Assembly (NCBI RefSeq): GCF_034087045.1
Contig: NZ_CP139247.1
Location: 5,420,001 to 5,484,000, forward strand
From: Chitinophaga sancti
GTDB taxonomy: Bacteria > Bacteroidota > Bacteroidia > Chitinophagales > Chitinophagaceae
DNA length: 64,000 nucleotides
Direction of reading: 5' to 3'
A program made the translations under genes and the position numbers. Shown one piece after another: positions 36,028-44,867 of this stretch. Numbering within the stretch: the stretch's first letter is position 1; the number at the start of each line of letters is the position of its first letter. The notes below the pieces were generated by a model. That model was not told where the DNA came from and did no database searches. It saw only the letters and a program-made list of their open reading frames with translations.

Positions 36028-36735
36028 ATGGCAAAACATGGTAAAATTTATGGCATATCTCTTGGCCCCGGCGATCCTTTATTGATAACCGTGAAGGGCC
36101 TGCAGGTGTTGCAGCAGGTAGATAAAATTTATTATCCGGGCTCTTTGCTCGAGGATGGCAGTACCATCAGTTACTCCCTGGGCATATTGCAATACCATCA
36201 ACTGGATGAGCGCAAATTCAGGGGCATGTTCCTGAAAATGAGTAACAACAGAAGCGAGGTTGCGGGCACATATGCCAATACGTTCCTGCAGATGTGGGAG
36301 GATTACCAGATGGGGTTACAGGTAGCGTTTGTAAGCGAAGGGGATATTTCCTTTTACAGCACATTTGCTTACCTGATGGAACATATTCAGCAATATAAGT
36401 TAGATGTGGAGATCATAGCAGGGGTACCATCTTTCCTGAATGGAGCGGCCGCACACCAGTCTCCATTAGGTGTACTGAATGAGAAAATTGCCATTCTGCC
36501 ACGCATGCAGGATGCTAAACAACTGAACCATTTATTAGATTCCTTTGATACCGTAGTACTGATTAAGGTGCGGAGTGTGATCAAAACCTTGTTGCCGGTG
36601 ATGCACAACAGGGCATTGCGGATGATGTATTGCGAGAGACTGGGTACTCCCGATCAGTTTATCACAACAGATATACAGGCTATTAAAGATAGGGAGCTAC
36701 CTTATTTTTCGCTGATTATTTTAAAGAAATTATGA
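36028..36735 (+). CDS. cbiL: cobalt-factor II/precorrin-2 C20-methyltransferase
   Basis: 235 residues of the tetrapyrrole methylase family: GISLGPGDPLLITVKGLQVL at the N-terminus (SAM-binding GPGDP), VAFVSEGDISFYSTFAYLME and IIAGVPSFLNGAAAHQSPL in the middle. The longer GxVGxGxGDPxLlTxKA version fits CbiL/CobI. It methylates C20. ATGA-coupled to cbiHC. Confidence 0.93.
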   Translation: MAKHGKIYGISLGPGDPLLITVKGLQVLQQVDKIYYPGSLLEDGSTISYSLGILQYHQLDERKFRGMFLKMSNNRSEVAGTYANTFLQMWEDYQMGLQVAFVSEGDISFYSTFAYLMEHIQQYKLDVEIIAGVPSFLNGAAAHQSPLGVLNEKIAILPRMQDAKQLNHLLDSFDTVVLIKVRSVIKTLLPVMHNRALRMMYCERLGTPDQFITTDIQAIKDRELPYFSLIILKKL

Positions 36736-38081
36736 GATTAAGTGTAGTGGGCATAGGTCCCGGCGGCGCTGATTACATTTTGCCAGTCGCACAACAGGTA
36801 TTATCAAGTGCAGATATCGTGATTGGGTATAGTTACTATTTCCAGTTCATCAGTCATTTGCTAAAACCCACCTGCGAATGTATTGGCAAAGACCTTGCTG
36901 AAGAAGAAGCACGTGCAGAACTGGCAGTAGATAGCTGTGCCCCCGGTAAGCATGTAGTTGTAATCAGTTCTGGCGATGCCGGTATTTATGCCATGGCATC
37001 ACTGGTATACCAGTACGCAGGCAGACACCCGGAAAATGATATTGCATTGCAGACCATTCCGGGTATCAGCGCATTCATAGCCGCTGCAGGTAAACTTGGT
37101 GCGCCACTCGGTCATGACTTCTGCTGCATCTCCCTATCCGATTTAATGACACCATGGACCACCATAGAGCAACGTATCAAAGCGGCTGCCTTTGGTGACT
37201 TCGTCACCTCATTATATAATCCAAGAAGCAAAAAACGCTTCTGGCAACTGGAACGCTTTAAAGAGATCTTTTTAGAACATCGTTCGCCAGATACTCCTGT
37301 GGCAATAATACGTCAGGTAACACGCCCTGAAGAAAACATCCTCATTACCACACTAAAAGAATTGCCTGTAGAAGCAGTAGATATGTTCTCGCTGGTAATG
37401 GTGGGCAATTCACAAACATACCAGTTCAAAAACTTCTTAGTAACGCCCCGTGGTTATTTAGATAGAAAGCCACAAAGCGGACAGGAGATCCAGGATGAAA
37501 GTTTCAGACAGATCGCCGCGCAAATGCAACGTACTGATTTATCACCTGCCGATAAGTGGGCGGTAATGCGTTGTATACACACAACGGCTGATTTTGAATA
37601 TGAGAATCTGTATCATTCTAACGATAACGCTATTGGCCGCTGGCAGGAATACCTGCAACAAGGCGGTACGATTGTAACGGATGTGACAATGGTGCAATCC
37701 GGTATTACCCGTTCTTTCCTGGAAAAATACCAGTCCCAGGTACATTGTTACTTAAATGCAGAAGGCGTGCTTGAACTCGCGGCAAAGGAAGGCTTGACAA
37801 GAAGTCAGGCCGGCATGCGGCTGGCGATAGAGAAACACCCGGAGGCATTGTTTGTGGTAGGAAATGCACCGACAGCGTTGTTTGAGTTATGCGACCATTT
37901 GGGATATGGTAGTTTTAAACCTGCAGGCATCATTGGTGCACCGGTAGGCTTTGTGAATGTGGTGGAATCAAAATTGAAATTGCAGGCCATGAAGCATATT
38001 CCTTATGTGATAATAAAAGGTCACAAGGGAGGTAGCAATGTGGCAGCAAGTATTGTAAATGCAGCATTTTCTTATGAATAA
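36732..38081 (+). CDS. cbiHC: fusion of precorrin-3B C17-methyltransferase and precorrin-8X methylmutase
   Basis: 449 residues in two parts. Residues about 1-240 are CbiH/CobJ (VVGIGPGGADYILPVAQQV, SSGDAGIYAMASLVYQ, LYNPRSKKR), a SAM methyltransferase that also contracts the ring. Residues about 250-449 are CbiC/CobH, with the catalytic histidine in MRCIHTTADFEY, DVTMVQSGITR and VGNAPTALFEL near the end, moving the C11 methyl to C12. Fusion of these two is seen in several Bacteroidota. It overlaps cbiET by 8 bp (ATGAATAA). Confidence 0.94.
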   Translation: MRLSVVGIGPGGADYILPVAQQVLSSADIVIGYSYYFQFISHLLKPTCECIGKDLAEEEARAELAVDSCAPGKHVVVISSGDAGIYAMASLVYQYAGRHPENDIALQTIPGISAFIAAAGKLGAPLGHDFCCISLSDLMTPWTTIEQRIKAAAFGDFVTSLYNPRSKKRFWQLERFKEIFLEHRSPDTPVAIIRQVTRPEENILITTLKELPVEAVDMFSLVMVGNSQTYQFKNFLVTPRGYLDRKPQSGQEIQDESFRQIAAQMQRTDLSPADKWAVMRCIHTTADFEYENLYHSNDNAIGRWQEYLQQGGTIVTDVTMVQSGITRSFLEKYQSQVHCYLNAEGVLELAAKEGLTRSQAGMRLAIEKHPEALFVVGNAPTALFELCDHLGYGSFKPAGIIGAPVGFVNVVESKLKLQAMKHIPYVIIKGHKGGSNVAASIVNAAFSYE

Positions 38082-39261
38082 ATACGTGGTCATAGGGATT
38101 TCAGATCATGCACACTTCACCTTAGGGGATGAAGTACGGACCCTATTACCACAACACCGGTATTTTTCAGGAGGCAGGCGACACCTTGAACGGATACAGC
38201 CATATCTGCCGGAAAAATACGAATGGATCAATATTACAGTTGATATTCCCGGCTTGATAGAACAGTATCGCCAGCTGGATGGCACAGTAGTGATCTTTGC
38301 TTCAGGCGATCCATTATTTTATGGATTTGCAAATAGCATCCGGAAGTATGATCCAAAGGCAGCCATGAAGGTCTATCCTTATTTTAATAGCTTACAGTTA
38401 TTATGTCAGAAATGCAATATTGCTTATGCCGGATTGTATAACACATCTGTTCACGGGCGTGGATGGGATGAATTAGATACAGCACTGATCAAAAGAGAAA
38501 AGCTGATCGGCGTATTGACAGATGGCGTAAAGACACCTGGTACTATAGCAAAAAGACTTTTATCATTTGGGTATAACAACTACACAATGATAACAGGTGA
38601 AGCGTTGGAGGGTGTGGAGGAAAAAATCACAACACACTCATTACCAGAAGCCACAAACGGCTTATTTCACTCCTTGAATTGTGTATTATTAATACAAACC
38701 ACGCCGCGCAAAAAATATTCAGGCATTCCAGATGCATTATTCGAAGGACTACCGAACAGGCCAAACATGATCACCAAGATGCCAATAAGGCTATTGAGTT
38801 TGACCCAATTGGATTTGTTTCAGCGAAGTGTATTATGGGATATCGGCTTTTGTACAGGCTCAGTAGCCATTGAAGCCAGGAATAATTTCCCTCATTTACA
38901 GGTAGTCGCTTTTGAAAAGAGAGAAGCATGTGATGCATTGCTGGATATAAATGCCTGCAAATTTGGAGTACCCGGAATTATAAAGGTGATGGGTGATATT
39001 TTCGAACAGGACTTATCTGGCTATCCCCTACCCGATGCGATATTTATCGGCGGGCACGGAAACAGGTTAGATGCCTTAATCCACTTCCTGCATTTGCATA
39101 TAAAAAAAGACGCTCGCATTGTCATGAATGCGGTCAAACCCGAAAGCAGGGCACAATTTACGCAGACCATGACGACCTTAGGCTATCACCTGCATGCCCC
39201 TGTAGATATTACAATTGACGATCATAATCCGATCACTGTCCTCACGGCAGAAAAAATATAA
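38074..39261 (+). CDS. cbiET: bifunctional precorrin-6Y C5,15-methyltransferase/decarboxylase
   Basis: Started at 38074 (MNKYVVIGISDHAHF), 395 residues; 38059 is an alternative. The first half is a tetrapyrrole methylase (CbiE) with VIFASGDPLFYGFAN and KREKLIGVLTDGVKTPGTIA. The second half is the CbiT methyltransferase/decarboxylase with SVLWDIGFCTGSVAIEARNN (Rossmann SAM site), DAIFIGGHGNRLD and a final IVMNAVKPESRAQF. It methylates C5 and C15 and decarboxylates the acetate at C12. Same arrangement as CobL. Confidence 0.93.
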   Translation: MNKYVVIGISDHAHFTLGDEVRTLLPQHRYFSGGRRHLERIQPYLPEKYEWINITVDIPGLIEQYRQLDGTVVIFASGDPLFYGFANSIRKYDPKAAMKVYPYFNSLQLLCQKCNIAYAGLYNTSVHGRGWDELDTALIKREKLIGVLTDGVKTPGTIAKRLLSFGYNNYTMITGEALEGVEEKITTHSLPEATNGLFHSLNCVLLIQTTPRKKYSGIPDALFEGLPNRPNMITKMPIRLLSLTQLDLFQRSVLWDIGFCTGSVAIEARNNFPHLQVVAFEKREACDALLDINACKFGVPGIIKVMGDIFEQDLSGYPLPDAIFIGGHGNRLDALIHFLHLHIKKDARIVMNAVKPESRAQFTQTMTTLGYHLHAPVDITIDDHNPITVLTAEKI

Positions 39262-39263
39262 AC

Positions 39264-41084
39264 ATGAACAAAACAGCGATCATAGCCAGTACAGACAGAG
39301 GCGTGGAATTAGGTTTGCGCATCAGGCAGGAATTTCCTCATGCTGTAGTGGTAAGTACGCGCACACATGAGCAGGTAACCAACATCCCTGCTATAGCAGA
39401 TTTCTTACAGACCAGTTACGATAAGTTCGATACCCTGGTATTCATTGGCGCATTAGGTATTTGTGTAAGAAGTATTGCGCCTTATTTACAAAACAAACAT
39501 ACAGACCCCGCAGTCATCAATATGGATGACCATGGGTATTATGTGCAGGCAGTCGTATCCGGCCATGAAGGCGGCGCAAACGCATTAGCCACGAAACTGG
39601 CACGTGCTACAGCCGGACAGGCCGTGATCACGACCAGTAGCGACCTGCAACAGTTATGGGCACTGGATACATTGGCTGCGCAGTTTAACTGGAAAGCCGC
39701 TACAAATAATGCATTAATTGCTTTATTTGTCAATAACAAACCCACAGCAGTTTTATTAGATATCAAAGACAAAGGTACACAGCACCTGGAAAGAACGAAG
39801 CCTGCCTTTGCTGATATTTATTACGCTTATGACGAGATCGACTTTTCGAAATATGAATTGCTGATTGCGGTTACTTATAAAAACTATGAGGCCCCCATTC
39901 CGGTATTGCATTACCATGCACCTGTATTAAATATAGGTATGGGATGTTCAAGAGATATTGAAACTGACCTGCTGGAAGCATCACTCCGTGAGCAGTTTCA
40001 CACACAGGGACTGGCTTTATCCGCTTTAAATGCAATCGGGTCTATTGATATCAAAGGAGACGAAACTGCTTTCATTGCCTTAGCACAAACATTAGGTATA
40101 CCCTTTATCACCTTTACTGCCGATGAATTAAATACACAGGTAGTCCCAAATGCATCTGAAGTAGTCCTGTCTAAATTGGGCGTACACAGTGTATCTGAAG
40201 CGGCTGCCATGCTGCTATCCGGTAATAACGGTTTACTTCTTGAAAAGCAAAAGATAACTGTAGCCTCCGGCAAAAAACATACCCTGGCAATTGCCATTGA
40301 TAAAAGCGCGGTGCGCAAAGCAGAAGTGGTAATCGTAGGGGCAGGACCGGGAGATGCTGAATTGATCAGTATCAAAGGAAAGCAGTTATTAGAGACTGCG
40401 GACCTGATCTTGTATGCAGGTAGCCTGGTTCCGGAAGAACTCACCTATTATGCGAAAACAGGCGCAGTAGTACGTAACTCCGCCAGTATGACGCTGGAAG
40501 ATCAGATCAGTCTTATGGAAACGCATTATGCGAAAGGGCATTTGATCGTGCGTTTACAATCCGGCGATCCTTCCATATATGGCGCGATACAGGAGCAGAT
40601 GACCATCTTTGATGAGAAAGACATGGACTACTCCATCGTACCAGGCATCTCTTCGTTCCAGGCGGCAGCAGCTTATCTGAAATCTGAGTTTACCATCCCG
40701 GAAGTCGTGCAAAGCATCATCTTAACACGTGGTGCCGGTAAGACCCCGTTACCGGAAAATGAGAAACTGAATGAGATGGCAAAGCACAAGGCAACCATGT
40801 GTATCTTCCTGAGTGCGACTATTGCGAAATCAGTACAGGCACAACTACTGGAACATTACGCACCTGACACACCGGTGGCAGTATTGTACAGGGTGACATG
40901 GAAAGATGAAGCAGTATTTACCGGTCAGTTAAAAGATCTTGCTCAGATCATCAGGGATAATAAACTAACCCTCACTACCCTGGTCATTGTCGGTGATGCA
41001 ATTGGTGCAAGAAAGAACAGATCACATTTATATAGTCCTGAATGGAAACACACATTCAGAACAGGTAAAACATTAAATGTATAA
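39264..41084 (+). CDS. cbiGF: fusion of CbiG hydrolase and precorrin-4 C11-methyltransferase
   Basis: 606 residues. The N-terminal about 340 are CbiG (ALGICVRSIAPYLQNKHTDP, VVSGHEGGANALATKLA, LNIGMGCSRDIETDLLEA), which opens the lactone and loses acetaldehyde in the anaerobic route. From about 352 follows CbiF/CobM: VIVGAGPGDAELISIKGKQL, LYAGSLVPEEL, RLQSGDPSIYGAIQEQ, VPGISSFQAAAAYL and LYRVTWKDE. Presence of CbiG marks the anaerobic pathway. Its 3' end is partly duplicated in the following intergenic spacer. Confidence 0.94.
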   Translation: MNKTAIIASTDRGVELGLRIRQEFPHAVVVSTRTHEQVTNIPAIADFLQTSYDKFDTLVFIGALGICVRSIAPYLQNKHTDPAVINMDDHGYYVQAVVSGHEGGANALATKLARATAGQAVITTSSDLQQLWALDTLAAQFNWKAATNNALIALFVNNKPTAVLLDIKDKGTQHLERTKPAFADIYYAYDEIDFSKYELLIAVTYKNYEAPIPVLHYHAPVLNIGMGCSRDIETDLLEASLREQFHTQGLALSALNAIGSIDIKGDETAFIALAQTLGIPFITFTADELNTQVVPNASEVVLSKLGVHSVSEAAAMLLSGNNGLLLEKQKITVASGKKHTLAIAIDKSAVRKAEVVIVGAGPGDAELISIKGKQLLETADLILYAGSLVPEELTYYAKTGAVVRNSASMTLEDQISLMETHYAKGHLIVRLQSGDPSIYGAIQEQMTIFDEKDMDYSIVPGISSFQAAAAYLKSEFTIPEVVQSIILTRGAGKTPLPENEKLNEMAKHKATMCIFLSATIAKSVQAQLLEHYAPDTPVAVLYRVTWKDEAVFTGQLKDLAQIIRDNKLTLTTLVIVGDAIGARKNRSHLYSPEWKHTFRTGKTLNV

Positions 41085-41187
41085 TAATGATACTTGTATT
41101 TGATGGAAGGACAAAATGACGATCAGAACAGGTAAAACTATAAAAGCATATTCATGATACTCGTATTTGGTGGAACGACAGAAGGAA
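41055..41187 (+). repeat. 67-bp tandem duplication spanning the cbiGF-cobK junction
   Basis: CAGAACAGGTAAAAC at 41057-41071 recurs at 41124-41138, and ATGATACTTGTATTTGATGG at 41087-41106 recurs as ATGATACTCGTATTTGGTGG at 41154-41173; the offset is 67 in both. The first copy holds the true end of cbiGF, the second the true start of cobK, so the spacer between them is a duplicated, now non-coding copy of both ends. Confidence 0.85.
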
Positions 41188-41891
41188 GAAAAACCATGGC
41201 CCTGCTGGAACAGGCAGGCTTACCTTATTGCTATTCTACCAAATCGGAAATCGACATGCCATCGCAGACTTATGGCACATACAGGCATGGAGCACTCACC
41301 CCTGCTGCACTACAGGCTTTCTGTAAAGATCAGGGGGTACGTGTAATAGTTCATGCCAGTCATCCGTTTGCAACCGTATTACACCAGGCAATTGCGGAAG
41401 CAGGCTTGCCTGTTTTACGCTTTGAAAGAGAATATCCGGCACGTACAGTACATCCGCTGGTGAATTACTTTGAAAGTTATGATGCAGCAATGGACTATTT
41501 GTCCGTACATCCTGTAAAAAAGCTATTAGCCTTAACTGGTGTACAGACAATCCGTCAACTAACCAGGTATTGGCAGCATAATGAAACAGTTTTCAGGATC
41601 CTGCCAAGGGATAGTTCATTGGAACAGGCATTGGCAGCAGGTTTTCCAAAAGAAAAACTGATCATGGAAATGCCGGGCAATGAAGCGGCACTGATTGCTT
41701 TGCACAACATTACAGGTATACTGACAAAAGAAAGTGGTGAATCAGGTTTATTATCTGTCAAGATCAATGAAGCACTGGCAGCTAACATTCCCATTTTTAT
41801 CATTTCCAGGCCTGTTATGCCGGCAGGGTTTATATCCGTAAAAGAAGATGATTTATTAGATCATTTAAAAGTTTATGTGGCATGTCTCTAA
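41154..41891 (+). CDS. cobK/cbiJ: precorrin-6A/cobalt-precorrin-6A reductase
   Basis: 245 residues. N-terminal ILVFGGTTEGRKTMALLEQA is the typical start of CobK/CbiJ; then ICHASHPFATVLHQ-like VIVHASHPFATVLHQAIAEA, LRFEREYPART, and ALTGVQTIRQLTRYW. It reduces the macrocycle with NAD(P)H. A partial copy of its first 20 bp lies 67 bp upstream with an ATG but is not needed. It overlaps cbiD by 10 bp. Confidence 0.9.
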   Translation: MILVFGGTTEGRKTMALLEQAGLPYCYSTKSEIDMPSQTYGTYRHGALTPAALQAFCKDQGVRVIVHASHPFATVLHQAIAEAGLPVLRFEREYPARTVHPLVNYFESYDAAMDYLSVHPVKKLLALTGVQTIRQLTRYWQHNETVFRILPRDSSLEQALAAGFPKEKLIMEMPGNEAALIALHNITGILTKESGESGLLSVKINEALAANIPIFIISRPVMPAGFISVKEDDLLDHLKVYVACL

Positions 41892-42938
41892 GAACAGGAT
41901 ATACCACCGGCGCCTGTGCAACTGCCTGTACCAAGGCAGCCCTGATAGCCCTGTTGACTCAGGCTCCTGTTGAAGAAATTGAGATCACATTACCACTCGG
42001 TCAAAAGGTATTATTCAAAGTAACCTGTTCATTTAATAATTTAAGTGCAACCTGCACCACGATCAAAGACGGTGGCGATGATCCGGATGCAACACATGGA
42101 GCCACCATCGGAAGCAGGGTTTCATTAAATACAGGAGATGATATTGTTTTTCTCAGAGGCGAAGGTGTAGGTGTAGTCACATTACCCGGCCTGGCCATTG
42201 GAGTAGGCGAGCCTGCGATCAATCCCGTTCCAAGAAAAATGATGCGCGATGCAGTGAATTTTATCCGGCATCAGTACCAGCTTACACAAGGTGTAGACAT
42301 ACAGGTGTTCGTAGTGAATGGAGAAGAGATCGCAAAGAAGACGTTGAATGCACGTATCGGTATTCTTGGTGGTATATCAATATTAGGTACCACTGGCATT
42401 GTAAAACCATTCAGTGCCTCTGCTTATATTGCCAGTATTACACAGGGCATTGATGTATCGATTGCTAATGGTTGCGATACCGTCGTGATCAATTCAGGCG
42501 GTCGGTCTGAAAATATATTAAGAAAGCGCTTCGCGCTTCTGCCGGAATTTGCCTTTGTGCAATATGGTAACTGGATTGGTGAAACATTGGATAAAATAAA
42601 AAACGACTCCCCTGCGGAAAGTGAAAATGGGTATTATGCTGGGCAAGGCCTGCAAACTGGCACAGGGAGAGCTGGACACACATAGTGGTAAATCCAGCTG
42701 GGATAAACAATTCATTTATGAACTGGCTATGGGTTGCGGGTATCCTCCGGAACAATGTCAGCCCATTCTGGATCTGAATCTGGCACGCAGACTGACGGAA
42801 TTGTTTCCTTTTAATGCAGAAGAGGCTTTCTACAAAGCATTGGCAGCACGCTGCTATGCGGTATGTAAAGCGATCATCCCTGCTGTAAGACTGGAAATAT
42901 TATTGATTGATGCGAATGACAATATAATTAGCTGGTAG
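41882..42938 (+). CDS. cbiD: cobalt-precorrin-5B C1-methyltransferase, reading frame interrupted
   Basis: The first part (41882-42685) reads MSLRTGYTTGACATACTKAA, IKDGGDDPDATHGA, GGISILGTTGIVKPFS and FVQYGNWIGETLDK in frame 2, clear CbiD. The family's conserved next block, VKMGIMLGKACKLAQGELDT, is in frame 0 and runs to a stop at 42936-42938. A +1 shift (one base too many) between 42595 and 42620 is needed; the A6 tract at 42598-42603 or the C4 at 42609-42612 are the likely spots. The joined product would have about 352 residues, normal for CbiD. Either a real frameshift mutation, recoding/slippage or a sequencing error. CbiD is needed in the anaerobic pathway. Confidence 0.88.
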
Positions 42939-43251
42939 TGATGATTGGAAATTTTGTTATTGATGCATATGAAAATTTAATTGCCTGCCAGCGAGGCTTG
43001 GAAATATTATTGATTGATGCATATGATAATATAATTAGCTGGTAGTGATGATTGGAAATTTTGTTGATTGATGCATATGAAAATTTAATTTCCTGCCAGC
43101 GAGGTTTTGAAATACTATTGATTGATGCGAATGACAATATAATTAGCTGGTAGTGATGATTGGAAATTTTGTTGATTGATGCATATGAAAATTTAATTGC
43201 CTGCCAGCGAGGTTTTGAAATACTATTGATTGATGCGAATGACAATATAAT
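42892..43251 (+). repeat. tandem repeat (107-108 bp period, 54-bp subrepeat) made from the cbiD tail
   Basis: Units begin at 42892, 42999, 43107 and 43215 and each consists of two diverged 53-54 bp halves (one with GGAAATATTATTGATTGATG, one with GGAAATTTTGTTGATTGATG). The first copy is the coding end of cbiD; the last runs to the ATG of the next gene at 43252. 54 is a multiple of 3, so the antisense strand shows a spurious 18-residue periodic reading frame. Confidence 0.9.
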
Positions 43252-43947
43252 ATGATTGGATTTTTATTAACAGATTCTATTTTATTAGGCGTACAACATT
43301 CTTTTGAACCGGACCATATGGCCGCCGTATCAGTATTGGCATCTGAAAAAGCGAACAACAAACTAAGTCTCCGCAAACTCATCTGGCGATCTTCCCAATG
43401 GGCATTAGGTCACTCCGTTTCTTTGATCCTCTTCAGCTTTTTCGCTTTATTATTGAAATCGGCTTTGCCTGTGAATATATCCGCCTATGCTGAAATGGCG
43501 GTAGGCCCCGTCATGATATGGCTGGGAATTTCCGCCATCCGCCGCAACCACCAGTTGAAAAAACTGATGGCTACCCACAAGGAATTTGCAGCGCACGACC
43601 ACCTGAACAATGCCCTGCACATCCATGGCAAACAAGGGCAGGAAATCGCCATGAATCCCCTGAGCCGTAGCTTTTGGGTAGGCATGCTTCATGGCCTGGC
43701 AGGTACAGGCGGCGCCTGTGCCATCGCCCTTATACTGGCATCAAAAGATGCAGGTACGGCCATGTGGATTATCGTATTGCAAAGTTTGGGGATCGTTATT
43801 GCCATGACCACTTATAGTTGTGTACTGGCATTTTCCGTATCCCGTTTTATTGAAAGAAATCAGGTGGCGTTCAAATCAATGAACGCCATCGTCGGCCTCT
43901 TCTCAATTGGAGTAGGCTGTGTATGGGTATATAATTGTTTTGTATGA
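43252..43947 (+). CDS. second nickel/cobalt permease-like membrane protein (UreH/NiCoT type)
   Basis: 231 residues with about six helices. The N-terminal GVQHSFEPDHMAAVSVLAS is a variant of the H-x4-DH metal motif; another histidine cluster is in AAHDHLNNALHIHGKQ in the central loop, and the second half has GMLHGLAGTGGACAIALILA typical of UreH-type transporters. It is less similar to classical NiCoT than the permease at 33481 and probably a second cobalt importer, but an exporter cannot be excluded. It ends in a 13-bp overlap with the chelatase gene. Confidence 0.75.
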   Translation: MIGFLLTDSILLGVQHSFEPDHMAAVSVLASEKANNKLSLRKLIWRSSQWALGHSVSLILFSFFALLLKSALPVNISAYAEMAVGPVMIWLGISAIRRNHQLKKLMATHKEFAAHDHLNNALHIHGKQGQEIAMNPLSRSFWVGMLHGLAGTGGACAIALILASKDAGTAMWIIVLQSLGIVIAMTTYSCVLAFSVSRFIERNQVAFKSMNAIVGLFSIGVGCVWVYNCFV

Positions 43948-44867
43948 TCACGTATCCTTTTACTGCCATTTGCGGACAGGAAGAATTTAAACTAGCGCTG
44001 ACACTGTGTATGATCGATCCCGGATTGGGAGGCGTACTGGCACTGGGTGACAAAGGCACTGGTAAAACCACCACTGTAAGAGGGCTAAGTCATCTCCTGC
44101 AGGATATTCCTTTTGTAAACCTGCCAATAGGTGCAACAGAAGATCGTGTGCTGGGCAATGTAAAATTGGATGTGCTCCTGAACGAAAAGCGGCTGGAAAT
44201 ACAACCCGGTTTGCTGGCAGCAGCACATCATGGTATTCTCTATATAGACGAAATAAACCTCCTGAGTGATTATCTCATGGATGTATTACTGGATGCGGCG
44301 GCAAGCGGTGGCTATTATCTGGAAAGAGATACCATCTCCCAATGGATGGAAAGCCGCTTTTGCCTGGTAGGCACGATGAACCCGGAAGAAGGGAATCTGC
44401 GTCCGCAGTTGTTAGATCGCTTTGGATTAAGTGTACATATCAGTACACCTACAGATAAAGCGCTGCGCATGGAGATTGTACAGCGCAGGATAGCTTTTGA
44501 TACAGACGCAGCAAAGTTTATTAAAAAATATAGTGACCATGAAAAGATGCTTGAAGCGCAGATCGTAGCTGCTCAGAATTTTTTACCCGCGGTTACGATT
44601 CCAACAAAGACCTATGATGTAGTCACTGACCTTTGTATCCGGCACCAGGTGGAAGGGATGCGTGCAGATATATTATTGATGAAAGCAGCCAGGGCACATG
44701 CCGCGTTTCATGGACAAAATACTATAAGGGAAGAAGATGTGCATGTAGTTCAAAACTTTGTCCTCTCCCACCGTTCACGTCAAACACCGCCGCCTCAAAG
44801 CTCTTCCCGCGAAAGCAAGCCTTCGGGCGATAAGGAGGGGGAGCCGAAAAAGGTCAGAACGATTTAA
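43935..44867 (+). CDS. chlI-like: cobalt chelatase AAA+ subunit (ChlI/BchI-like), frame-0 product
   Basis: 310 residues. Walker A GDKGTGKTTTVRGL, Walker B GILYIDEINLL with YLMDVLLDAAASGG, sensor 1 LVGTMNPEEGNLRPQLLDRF, sensor 2 GMRADILLMKAARAHAAFHG, as in Mg-chelatase subunit I. The C-terminal tail after about 290 is Ser/Pro/Lys-rich and ends at the TAA 44865-44867, 13 bases after a -1 slippery site. The same nucleotides encode the N-terminal half of the ChlD-like long product. With CobN (49280) it should form the ATP-driven cobalt chelatase. Confidence 0.88.
   Translation: MFCMITYPFTAICGQEEFKLALTLCMIDPGLGGVLALGDKGTGKTTTVRGLSHLLQDIPFVNLPIGATEDRVLGNVKLDVLLNEKRLEIQPGLLAAAHHGILYIDEINLLSDYLMDVLLDAAASGGYYLERDTISQWMESRFCLVGTMNPEEGNLRPQLLDRFGLSVHISTPTDKALRMEIVQRRIAFDTDAAKFIKKYSDHEKMLEAQIVAAQNFLPAVTIPTKTYDVVTDLCIRHQVEGMRADILLMKAARAHAAFHGQNTIREEDVHVVQNFVLSHRSRQTPPPQSSSRESKPSGDKEGEPKKVRTI
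44832..44852 (+). promoter_or_regulatory. putative programmed -1 frameshift signal in the chelatase gene
   Basis: AAGGAGG at 44832-44838, a strong SD-like sequence in a genome with weak SDs, lies about 8 nt before the slippery A-A-A-A-A-G at 44847-44852 (frame-0 codons AAA AAG). A -1 slip continues as GGT CAG AAC and runs through to 45550. The layout resembles the E. coli dnaX signal; a clear downstream hairpin was not identified. Confidence 0.7.

Noticed and set aside
42928..43245. Minus-strand open frame of 105 codons with an 18-residue repeat
   Set aside because: It lies wholly in the cbiD-tail tandem repeat; the period of 54 bp keeps any frame open. No family likeness and no start signal.
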